Both the position numbers and the translations under genes were made by a program. Under the pieces are notes generated by a model. The model was not told the origin of the DNA. It did no database searches and saw nothing but the letters and a program-made list of their open reading frames with translations. Shown piece after piece: positions 11,223 to 20,921 of a DNA stretch of 64,000 nucleotides. The DNA comes from Ambrosia x helenae (taxonomy: Eukaryota > Streptophyta > Magnoliopsida > Asterales > Asteraceae), in contig CM061229.1 of NCBI GenBank assembly GCA_030844895.1, positions 126,819,546 to 126,883,545 on the forward strand. Reading direction: 5' to 3'. Each line of letters begins with the position of its first letter. The stretch's first letter is position 1.

Positions 11223-11760
11223 TGTTGATGCGTTTTGCGACTAAGGATTGGATATACAATAATTAACATATGTTAGTGATGGCCGAAGGTGACTATAGTC
11301 TGGGCGAATGTAGAATAGTATGGGCGAAGGTGAATAGAATGGGGCGAAGGTAGATTTGGACTGGGCGAAGGAAGAATGGACCTGAACAAGAAGACACATT
11401 CGACCACTTGTAGTGGGCGAATGTGGAAAACACTCACATTCGACCAGTTGTAAGGGGCGAATGTGCAGTGCTTATATATAGATTTTGTGTTTTTGATAAT
11501 GAAAGAGAGTTGTCATTTGTGTCCAGGTTCAGATCAGGTTCATAGGTGTTTTTGAGAGATTATCAGTGTGTTCTAGATTAACATAAACTCATTGTAAATG
11601 CTTTTTGAATGAAAGTTAATCTATGAAATGTTATTGAAAATGATCTTGATTGTGTCGTGATTTGTGTTTTATCAATTTGTTCAGATCTAGGGTTTCCGCA
11701 CCTAGGTTTGTGACTTGTATGATCATATAATCCTGTTTTAGCTAAAATCCAACGCTCACA
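11223..11760 (+). repeat. Copia1 5' LTR
   Basis: 538 bp from TGTTGATGCG to ACGCTCACA. By eye I find no difference from the 3' LTR. It contains nine copies of the GGGCGAANGTGG-type word in both orientations (11281-11465), directly followed by a TATA box at 11473-11480. Confidence 0.92.
11473..11480 (+). promoter_or_regulatory. Copia1 LTR TATA box (predicted)
   Basis: TATATATA lies 7 bp after the last word of the GGGCGAATGTG cluster in U3. An identical copy is in the 3' LTR at 48292-48299. Confidence 0.6.
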
Positions 11761-11763
11761 AAG

Positions 11764-11775
11764 TGGTATCAGAGC
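11764..11775 (+). other. Copia1 primer-binding site (tRNA-iMet)
   Basis: TGGTATCAGAGC starts 3 bp after the 5' LTR. This is the complement of the 3' end of plant initiator methionine tRNA, the usual primer for plant Copia reverse transcription. Confidence 0.9.
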
Positions 11776-12059
11776 ATAGAGGATCATACAACAACAAAAT
11801 TGATAAGATCAGAGCTGATTTGGACATGTTTTTGACATAAAATCATCTGTTTTTACATAAACATTGTTTCTAAGTGTTTTTGATCGATTTAAAGGTGAAT
11901 TTGTGGTCGAATTCAAGTTTTCCAAGACTTAAAGTTGTTCCAAATCAATTCCGAAACATAACCTGATTGAGATCATTCAAATCCATGAACTTTTGAAAAT
12001 CTGAGATCAGAATAACCGTTTTTCAAACAATAACCGTTTTTCAAAAATGAGATCTGACT

Positions 12060-12385
12060 GTTTTGGGCGAACCTGGAACCTGGACTGAGTGTTGTGGTCG
12101 AACCTGATAAAAAGTGGGCGAACCTGAGTAGTTTTTGGGCGAACCTGGAATTTTCTTGTTGAGTTTTTCACTTTCGGGTAGAACTTCCCACATTCGACCG
12201 TTTTCATTTCGGGCGAAAGTGAAAATTTGTTGGTTTGATTTACATACTGGACAAAGCTACTTTCGGGTGTTACTGTTTGGACGAAAGTAGAACCAGAAGG
12301 GTCGAAAGTGAGAATAGTTTGGACGAAAGTAGAAGTATTTGGACGAACGTGCTGAATTTCGGGCGAACCTAGAGTTTTGTTGAAA
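12060..12385 (+). repeat. Copia1 leader word array (GGGCGAANNTGG)
   Basis: About 13 copies of variants such as GGGCGAACCTGG, GGACGAAAGTAG and, reversed, CACATTCGACC lie between the PBS and the gag start. The third base pair of the variable core (ACC, AAG, ATG, AGG) changes between clusters while the CGAA core is kept. The same word is used in the LTR and upstream of ORF3. Confidence 0.75.
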
Positions 12386-12420
12386 ATTTTTCTAAGTGTT
12401 GAGATTTTCAGATTGTGATC

Positions 12421-15400
12421 ATGTGGCGTTTTCAGACTACTTCGGGATCAGCAACAACACAACCACAACAGCAGACGATGGACCCATGGACAGTGGCAGC
12501 TCAAAAGACGAACACGCAATCCTCACAACCACTTAACTACATGGCAACAACGAGCACAATGCCTCAAAGTGTAGCACATCCGGCACTACAATTAGATTAC
12601 TGGGGAGTAGCTGCAGCGGCGGTAAATACTCAAACCACTAATGCTATTTCTACTTTGATTAAGGATTTGTCTACAGGTAGTGGAACTCGGCCACCGAAGC
12701 TCATGGATATGCAAGAGTATAACCAGTGGCATACCATGTTCAAGATCCATCTGGAAGGCATGGGAGTTGAAGGAGCTGAGGCATGGAGCATGATTGTGAA
12801 AGGATACACAGCACCGATTCTAGAGAATACAGGTGAGTTGATTCCTCTGGAGAGCTTGACTGAGGACGAAAAGAAGAAATATGTGGTGGAGAAGAAGGCG
12901 TTCTCTCAACTGACACAGGCAATCACAAGTGATCTGTTGCATCAGTTTGGGACATGTACTACGTCAAAGCAGCTTTGGGATAAGCTGAAAAGGAAGCATG
13001 ATGGTAACGAGAAGACCAGGAGTCTGAGAATGGAGGAATTAGTCAAAGAGTTTGAGAATTTTTCTTTCATTAATAATGAAACTTTGAAAGAACTAACTCC
13101 AAGATATATGCATTTATTGTCTGAATTGTCTAGTTATGGTGTACAGATTCCAATGACTAAGCAGGTGGATAAGTTTGCAGATGCTTTGCCACCACAATGG
13201 GATCAGCATGTGGAGGTACTGAGAGAGAAGGATGCTTATCAATTCTGGACCATTTCAGAGTTTATTGAAAAGCTGGAGAACAAAGAGTTGGAGGATAGGA
13301 GGAAAGCTAGAAGGTCACAGATTCCTCAGAATCCCAGTTTGTATTTTGGAGGCACCTCAGTTCCAACTGGAAACTCAAGCTCTGGAAGCGTTGCACCACA
13401 TGTTGCATGTATTTCCAATGTCATGGATTCATCAAAACCAACCACCAACTACACACCACCACAATATAATATCTACTCACAACCATCATACACACCACCA
13501 CAATATACTTCCTACATTTCACCAATCTCTCCAATGCAACAAGCAAGTTTTTACACCGCTAACCAATCACAACAACCAGTAAACCAAGTTACTCAACATA
13601 AACAACAACCTGTGGTTTTGGATACATCTAACTTGGGAAATGTGACTGTGGAGGTTGCTCAGCAACACATTGCATTAGTCTCAGCAATGGTTTCATCCTA
13701 CAATGGTTTGGTTGCTAGTCAGATTGGGAACAACAACTTAACCAACGAAGACTACGCACAAATAGACAAGGAAGAGATGGAACTCATTGACATTCAATGG
13801 GCTTTTGCGAGTATAATGAGAAGAGCAACAGAGTTCATTGAGAAAACTGGAAAAACTGATTTGGCAACTTCTCCCAACACAACCTATGGATTCAACAAGG
13901 AGAAGGTTACGTGTTTTAATTGTGGAGAAAAAGGACACTTCAAAAGGGAATGCACCCAGCCACCTAAACAAGGTAATCGAAACCCTTTCAATGCAAATTA
14001 CCAGAACCGTCAACAAAACCAAGTTTCCTACCAAAATAACAACAACTACCAAAACCGAAACTTTAACAACCAAAACAGACAACCAAACACTCAAAACCAG
14101 ATTCAAAACCAATCTCCTAATCACCCAAACCGAACAGTTGTACCTATCACTACACCTACTGAGACTCAACAGAATGCGAGTCAGAACCAAGCTTTGGTGA
14201 CTCAACAGGATGAGAGGTTTGACTGGTCGGGTATGCAAATAGGAGTTGAAGAAGTGACTACTGGTGGGAATGTGGCATGTGTTGCTTATCAGGTTGATAT
14301 GGAAGAGTCGGTGGCAGTTGATGAGAAGAAAGAAACTGAGGAGAGTGAAAGTGATGATTCTGAGACTGAGATGGAAGTGGAGAGTGAACCTGTTGAGGTT
14401 AAAGCTGAGGAAAAGAGTTCTGGAATGGTGATTGATTCAGTTTCTGATGTTCCCGAAGAGTGTAGATCAGTTTATTCAGATTCTGAGAGCGAATCAGACA
14501 CAGAGGGTAGTGTTGATTCTTTGGATAATGATATTGACCAGTTGCTGGCAGAAGCTGACTTTTTGATGACGAGGAAGTCGTGCATAGCTGATGATGCTTT
14601 CACCAAGATCGACTATTCCAAGTTTTTCACTGGAAAGGAAGCTCATTTTGCGTTGATGGCCATGACCGAACCACCAAAACCTGGAGCTTCAGCTGGCCCT
14701 ATTAGCAGTCTCTGGATTGTTGATAGTGGAGCTTCAGGCCACATGACGGGGGATTTGGCATTGCTGTTTGATGTGAAGAATATTAATGGAGGATATGTCG
14801 CGTTCGCGGGTAATAAAGGAGGATATATTACGATGGAAGGAAGCGTGAGTAATGGGATTGTGACTTTCGAGCGGATTTCTTATGTCAAGCAGATAGACTA
14901 TAATCTGTTGAGCGTCAGTCAAATATGCGATAAACAATTTTCTGTGCATTTTGATGACAAATCCTGCTATATTCTCAAACCGGGCTTCAAGATTCCAAAG
15001 GAGTGGGTTATGTTGATGGCACCTCGAGTCAACAATCTTTATATTCTTGATATGTCCAAGGCAATGACACCACAGGGACAGATAACATGCTTTCTATCCA
15101 AGGCGACCGAAAAAGAATCGATAATGTGGCACCGCAGAATGGGGCACATTCATCTGAGGAAAATGAATCAGTTAGTGAGAAATGGACTTGTCGATGGAGT
15201 AAACGTGAAACATTTCCATCTGAACGACAAGTGTGTGAGCTGCATGAAAGGAAAACAACACAGACAATCCCATAAAGTGAAGAAAGTTAACTCTGTTGAG
15301 ATGCCGCTTGAGCGATTGCACATGGACCTTTTTGGACCGGTCAAGCGCAAAAGTCATCTTGGAGAGCTTTATTGTTTAGTCGTCACTGATGACTATTCAC

Positions 15401-16366
15401 GATTCTCATGGGTGATGTGTTTGAAGAACAAAAGCGACACCTTTACCAACCTACAAGTTCTGTTCACTCGGCTGGAAAATATCTACAATTTGAAGATAAA
15501 AAGAATCAGGAGTGATAACGGGACGGAGTTCAAAAACGCCAAGATGGATGAACTTTGTGAAAGCAAAGGGATTCATCATGAATATTCAGCTCCGTATACC
15601 CCGCAACAGAACGGTGTTGCTGAAAGAAAGAATAGGACTCTAATTGAGGCTGCTAGAACAATGCTCGCTGACTCAAATCTTCCGGTAATGTTCTGGAATG
15701 AAGCGATTTATGCAGCAAATTATACATTAAATCGGGTTATAACAGTGAAGAAGTTTGGAAAAACATCTTATGAGCTGTTACACCGACGAAAGCCCAATTT
15801 AGAGTATCTAGAACCATTTGGGGCGCCATGTACGATGTTAAATCCAAGCGAGAAGTTTAGTCCTAAAGCTGAGGAGGGATATTTTGTTGGATATGCAACC
15901 CCGCTCAAACGGGTATTCAACAAGAGAACTCGTCAAGTGGAGGATTGGGCAAACGTGGAAGTTCAACGTTATACACAAAATTTACAAGGCACGGGCCCTG
16001 ATTGGATGTTTGATTACAAAGATTTCTTTGAGTCATTCAACCTAGATAGCCTGGTTGAAGAAGCTGTTATCAGATTACTTTACGAGTGTGAAAACGCGGC
16101 AACTTCACCGTTGATGCGTCCAATCACCGTAAACCCCCCACCAGCTTCTAATGATACCAGTGCTCCTACACAAGAAGAAGAGATGTTTCAAGAAGCTTCA
16201 ACTTCATTAGACACTTCAGAATCTGAAGATGAACAATTTGAAGAAGCTGTTTTTGAACATGCAGAAGACTTAGAAGAGCAAACTGTGAACCCAACTCCAA
16301 ATCCAGATGTTGCTTCATCATCTAACACGGGTAATGATCAGGATGCTGTAGAGAATTTGACTGCTC
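12421..16366 (+). CDS. Copia1 gag-pol, part 1: gag, protease, integrase
   Basis: Starts at the first ATG after the leader (12421; the in-frame GTG at 12415 is not a start). It encodes capsid-like gag, a zinc knuckle CFNCGEKGHFKREC near residue 498 in a Gln/Asn-rich region, and an acidic stretch near residues 640-710. Protease WIVDSGASGHMTG lies near 768. Integrase has HRRMGHIH...CVSCMKGKQH, VTDDYSRFSWV, RSDNGTEF and TPQQNGVAERKN (about 904-1080). The frame is open and is interrupted only by Copia2 after 16366. It resumes in frame at 26120, so the pre-insertion polyprotein would have been about 1897 residues. Codons 16367-16455 belong to the Copia2 LTR. Confidence 0.9.
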
Positions 16367-16829
16367 TGTTGGGTTATTTTGAGACCACAGTTACCAGAAT
16401 AGAGACTTTTGAGTGTTTATTGTATAGTTTGATAGTTGAAGGACTTAGTATGTAATTAATACAATGTTTAGTGCCCAAAACCCTAGTCTGCGCACTTATT
16501 TGGACGGGCCCTGCGCACTTGTGTTAAGTGCGCAGGCCCAGGTGCTGTCCTATATAAAGAATGTGTGTGCACAGCTCTAGGGTTGGGGTTTTGGAGTTTT
16601 ATCTTTGTAGCACACTTTGCATACGTGCGTACTTAATCATATTCCAAGGTTATTCATCTTCAAATCTGCTATGGAATTATCATGTTATTCATTGTGTGTG
16701 TCGGGTCTTTCAATGTTCATCTAGTTTTATTTGTTTCTTGGATTAATCACTTGAAACACCTAACTAATAGGTGTTTCTAAGTGATAACAATCTATTGCAT
16801 TCAACAAGATCTAGTATTTCGGGACTACA
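16367..16829 (+). repeat. Copia2 5' LTR
   Basis: Runs from TGTTGGGTTA to GGGACTACA. It includes several CTGCGCACTT / AAGTGCGCAG words at 16490-16536 directly before the TATA box TATATAAA at 16551-16558. Confidence 0.92.
16551..16558 (+). promoter_or_regulatory. Copia2 LTR TATA box (predicted)
   Basis: TATATAAA lies about 14 bp downstream of the CTGCGCACTT word cluster in U3. The matching copy in the 3' LTR is at 25836-25843. Confidence 0.6.
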
Positions 16830-16832
16830 ATT

Positions 16833-16844
16833 TGGTATCAGAGC
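16833..16844 (+). other. Copia2 primer-binding site (tRNA-iMet)
   Basis: TGGTATCAGAGC lies 3 bp after the 5' LTR, complementary to initiator methionine tRNA. Confidence 0.9.
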
Positions 16845-17069
16845 CATTGTGCTCTAGATTGTATCTACTTTAAGATACCAAAACCCTCATCTTGTTAAGC
16901 TTTTATTATCAAGATTATTTTTTTTGTAAACTTTAAATTTTGGTGTTTTTCTCATATTTTGGTTTCAAATCTTGTGAAAATCGTGTTTCTAAATGTTTAG
17001 AGTATATTATTTTGATCAGAAAATGATTTGGAAAGGATTCAGCTGAATTTCATGTTTGCTACAGCTCGT

Positions 17070-17725
17070 ATCTGCGCACTTATTTCATATATACTGCGCA
17101 CATATCTCATAAGCTGAGCACTTATCTCTTAGTTTGAGTACTTGTCATTTTGTACGCATCTAGGGTTTCTGCGCACTTGTTGCTTTTAAATTTTGGTTTC
17201 TGCGCACTTATTCCTTTGAATTGATCCCTGCGCACTTGCTGTTTTTTTTGAATTTGGTCTCTGCGCACTTGAGTCTCTGCGCACTTGTTTGCATAAGTTA
17301 ATCTCTGCGCACTTGTTTACATAAGTTAATCTCTGCGCACTTATAGCATTTCATTGTCTTGAGTACTTATCTAGGGTTTCTGCATACTTAAACAGAAATC
17401 TTGGATTTGTGCGCACTTACTGAAGGTGTAGTGTTGAGTACTTGGCTAGGGTTTCTGCGAACTTAAAATCTTAAACGAGAGTTTAAGTGAGTCTGCGCAC
17501 TTAATTTAGTGCGCAGGCTGATCAGTAAACACTGAGCACTTATAATGCCCAAATGTTGACTGATCTGCGAACTTATAGCCACACGTATACTTCCAAGCTG
17601 CATACTTAACTAAGACTACAACTTGACAAGGCTGTTTATATTCTTACAGGTTGCTGCATACTGATCCAGACTGCTGTGAACTTAAGTGTGAACTTAATTG
17701 CGCACTTAACTGCGAACTTGCTGTG
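17070..17725 (+). repeat. Copia2 leader word array (CTGCGCACTTA)
   Basis: Roughly 20 copies of CTGCGCACTTAT/G or variants (CTGCGAACTTA, TGAGTACTTAT, CTGCATACTTA) are spread over 650 bp of the leader before gag. The same word occurs in the LTR. It is unrelated in sequence to the Copia1 word but occupies the same positions. Confidence 0.78.
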
Positions 17726-17801
17726 TACTTAAGGACTTGGACAATCTTTTGGACTGATAATTAAAATCTGTTGAACCACGTTTCTAAAATTCATCTAAAA
17801 C

Positions 17802-20800
17802 ATGGCTGGTAACAATAATCAATCAACTGTTAACCCTATCACACAACAAGATCTTGAAACCGGAACTACTACAAGAGTACCTAAGTTAAAAGGTGCTGAA
17901 GATTACGGGACATGGAAAAACCGAATGAGGTCATTCTTTTACGTGACTGACTTTACCCAATGGAACTCCATCCAGTTGGGCCCACACATTCCCATGAGAA
18001 CCACTGCCACTGGAGAAGAATTCAACCCTGATCCAACAACCTATACCGATGTTGACAAACAATTACTTCAAAGAGATCATAAGGCCTATGGTGCTCTAAC
18101 CATGGCTCTATCTAATGATGTTTACAACATGTTTGAAGAGTATGGAACGGCACATGATCTGTGGTTTGCACTGAATGAATACTACGAAGGCAATGAAGAG
18201 ATGCGCCAATACAAGCAAGACATGGTGCAAAAAGAATATGATATGTTCGGTAGCATTCGTGGGGAGAGTCTGAGCTCGCACATTGATAGGTTTATGAGTA
18301 TGTTAACAAAAATGAAAAAGGCTGGAATTCCTGTGAACAACAGAAATTCTATCAAGAAGCTGCTGGATTCGTTACCAAAAGAATGGAGCATCCAATGCAT
18401 GCTAATCAGAAAAGAATATCTTGATGCCCAGTCTACATTGGCTGATCTCATCAACACATTGAAGTCCTTTGAGATGGACATTACAAAAAGGGAGATGAAT
18501 CAGACCAATCCAAAGGCAGTTCCTATCACTGCAATGAAGAACTTAGCGCTAATGACTCCAGTGGGGAACATGGGTTCAAGCTCATCTCACGTGTATGCTG
18601 ATGGAACAATTGGTGGTAGTTCAAGTTCAGGAAAAGCTGTCCCATACTCTCAATCCAGTCTCACTAACTCTCAGCCGTCAACTCTCAATCCTCAACAGAC
18701 GAAGCTGGCAACTGAACACGTTGAACTTTTCAACGCTTTCATGACGAGCTTTGAAGCTTTAAAGACTGGTGATCTAAAAAGTGATATGATGAGTCCTGAG
18801 GACATGTATCAAGTTGATCCAGATGATATGGAGGAAATGGATCTGAAATGGCAGATGGCCATGATCACTTTGAGGGTGAAGAGGTTTCAAGATAGAACCG
18901 GTAGAAGAGTCGGCATGGGGAAAGCTGGGTTTGACAAATCTAAGATCAGGTGTTATAACTGCAAAATCCTCGGACATTTCAAGTATGAATGTCCAACTCT
19001 GAATCAAGTTGAAGCCAAACCAGCAAAGAGAGTGGTGGCAATTACAGAAGGAGGAGAAGGTAACCAGCAGAAGGCGCTTGTGGTTCAGGATTTCGACTGG
19101 GGAGAGGAAGTCACTGTGGCAGAAGCTGAAGTTAATAAAGCACTGATGGCAAAGATCTGCACAAAGTCACCTCTTGGTGTGAGCTCTCTGGAGGGGTCCT
19201 CAGCTGAAATGCCAAAAAGAGAAGAGATGGAGAAGGCTGGTTTAAAAGGCGTGTTGAGTGTGGAGAAAGGGAAGGAGACTGCTGCTGAGGAAGCCTTTGT
19301 TGCTGAAAAGACCTCCACAAGCAAGGACAATCAGAAATCACAGAGCATGAAGAAGGAAGCTGAAGAGAGAGACCTGGTAAGTATTCCTCTCGAAATAAAA
19401 TCAAAGCTGTGCTCACCAAGGTGTGTTACAGCCGTTGCTTACTGTTTGTCCCACAATAGGAGAATCTTAAGAGAAATGGATGACATACGAAAAATCAATA
19501 CTGAAATGAAAGAAAACGAGTTAGCCTATCAGCGAAAGTTAAATGCAACAATTGCTGAAATGCACACTCTAAAAGAATTTGTTCTCAGAAAAGATTTTTT
19601 AATAAATGACTTAACTGAAAAACTAGAAAAATCCAGAAATGAAACCAATCATCTCCAAATTGTTGTGGACAAATGGAACGTAAGTAAGCATGCTCATACT
19701 GATATCCTTGATTGTTCAAGGAAATCTTTTGTCAAAGATGGAATCGGGTATAAGGATAAAAAGGGAATTGTAAAATCCCTGTTTTTACCCTTGAGCAAAA
19801 GTGAATATATACCCATTCCAAAACCACATCCAAAAAATGATCTTTTTGAAAAAGAATGTGTCACATCTGAGTCACACTCTAATATAAGTAAAAGTAGTGC
19901 AGATATGACCCAACAGGATCAGGTGGACGATGATGACAGTTGTGGTGGTCAAACAATGGGGTTAGGTCACCCAGGTGCCAATTACTCCACAGTGAATTGG
20001 TTCATCTGGAACCATGATAAGTCAAACATTTCTTTAAATTCGGATGACTGTAATAACTTAACTAATTTGGATGACTGTAATAGCTTATCTAGGATGGATA
20101 ACTGTAATAGTTTATCTAGGCCGGATGACTGTATTACTCTAACCTCTAAACTTGATTTAAAGGGTGTTGTGGACCCAAATGATAGGATGAATCCTATCAA
20201 ACGATCGGATGTTTGTGTTGAAAATGTTGTGCCTGTTTGTGTTGATCTTAATGATGCATTCTGTGATAATGAAAATGTATATAGACCATCTCCATTTGTT
20301 CCAGAACTAAAAAGAAACAGGTTCGGGAAATTTCTTACTGAAGAAATTCCAGAATTTACACCATCATCAACAGATGTGTCATGTTCTGAAGAGTCGCAAA
20401 GTGAAACAGATAACACAATTTCTGAAGAATCACAAAGTGATACAGAAAGTGATATCAGCGAGCCAGAATGCAACACAAACGAAGAATCAAGTAACAACAA
20501 CAGTGATGAAGCATGTTCAACAGACAGCCTCAATTCAAGCAACAACAAAAGAAGAACATCACAACCATCATCATCCAGATCTTCTTCAAAGATCAAACCT
20601 AAACACTCTAAATGTTTTAGATGTGGAAATGAAGGACATGTGGTTAAAAAGTGTCATTTGCAACCCAAACCACAAACTGATACCAATAACCAAAAATCTT
20701 TTGCAGTTCAAATTAAAGATCTTCATGAAACCATAAAAAGTTTTGTTAAGGTCACTAAAAATTGGAAAAGGCAAGAGTTCGTGTCGGGGGAAAATCACGA

Positions 20801-20843
20801 CAAATTAAAACTAAAACAGACCTGGATTCCAAAAGTTACTTAA
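17802..20843 (+). CDS. Copia2 gag
   Basis: 1013 aa from ATG 17802. The capsid-like N-terminus includes VPKLKGAEDYGTWKNRM and LWFALNEYYEGNEEMR, the UBN2-like gag fold of Copia elements. A first zinc knuckle, CYNCKILGHFKYEC, lies near residue 384, a helical/coiled-coil region near 560-640, and a Ser/Glu-rich region near 850-920. A second zinc knuckle, CFRCGNEGHVVKKC, lies near residue 938. It ends TWIPKVT then TAA at 20841. Two knuckles and this length are large for gag. Pol follows in the same frame after two stops; see the intron-like segment 20835-20921. Confidence 0.88.
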   Translation: MAGNNNQSTVNPITQQDLETGTTTRVPKLKGAEDYGTWKNRMRSFFYVTDFTQWNSIQLGPHIPMRTTATGEEFNPDPTTYTDVDKQLLQRDHKAYGALTMALSNDVYNMFEEYGTAHDLWFALNEYYEGNEEMRQYKQDMVQKEYDMFGSIRGESLSSHIDRFMSMLTKMKKAGIPVNNRNSIKKLLDSLPKEWSIQCMLIRKEYLDAQSTLADLINTLKSFEMDITKREMNQTNPKAVPITAMKNLALMTPVGNMGSSSSHVYADGTIGGSSSSGKAVPYSQSSLTNSQPSTLNPQQTKLATEHVELFNAFMTSFEALKTGDLKSDMMSPEDMYQVDPDDMEEMDLKWQMAMITLRVKRFQDRTGRRVGMGKAGFDKSKIRCYNCKILGHFKYECPTLNQVEAKPAKRVVAITEGGEGNQQKALVVQDFDWGEEVTVAEAEVNKALMAKICTKSPLGVSSLEGSSAEMPKREEMEKAGLKGVLSVEKGKETAAEEAFVAEKTSTSKDNQKSQSMKKEAEERDLVSIPLEIKSKLCSPRCVTAVAYCLSHNRRILREMDDIRKINTEMKENELAYQRKLNATIAEMHTLKEFVLRKDFLINDLTEKLEKSRNETNHLQIVVDKWNVSKHAHTDILDCSRKSFVKDGIGYKDKKGIVKSLFLPLSKSEYIPIPKPHPKNDLFEKECVTSESHSNISKSSADMTQQDQVDDDDSCGGQTMGLGHPGANYSTVNWFIWNHDKSNISLNSDDCNNLTNLDDCNSLSRMDNCNSLSRPDDCITLTSKLDLKGVVDPNDRMNPIKRSDVCVENVVPVCVDLNDAFCDNENVYRPSPFVPELKRNRFGKFLTEEIPEFTPSSTDVSCSEESQSETDNTISEESQSDTESDISEPECNTNEESSNNNSDEACSTDSLNSSNNKRRTSQPSSSRSSSKIKPKHSKCFRCGNEGHVVKKCHLQPKPQTDTNNQKSFAVQIKDLHETIKSFVKVTKNWKRQEFVSGENHDKLKLKQTWIPKVT

Positions 20844-20921
20844 CGGGTGGTCTGAGTCGTGTTTGTACATAGTGTCTCATATATTTATCTGTATATTTCT
20901 GTTGTCTTATGTATTTTTCAG
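20835..20921 (+). other. Intron-like segment between Copia2 gag and pol
   Basis: An 87-nt T-rich segment starting GTTACT and ending TATTTTTCAG. It contains both stop codons (TAA 20841, TGA 20853) that separate gag from pol. 87 nt is a multiple of three, so removing it would fuse TWIPK to NKLQKW in the pol frame. The acceptor is strong and the donor is weak. Stop-codon read-through is the alternative. Confidence 0.45.

Noticed and set aside
16367..16455. C-terminal extension of the Copia1 ORF into 'LGYFETTVTRIETF'
   Set aside because: This stretch is the Copia2 LTR (it recurs at 25652), not Copia1 protein.
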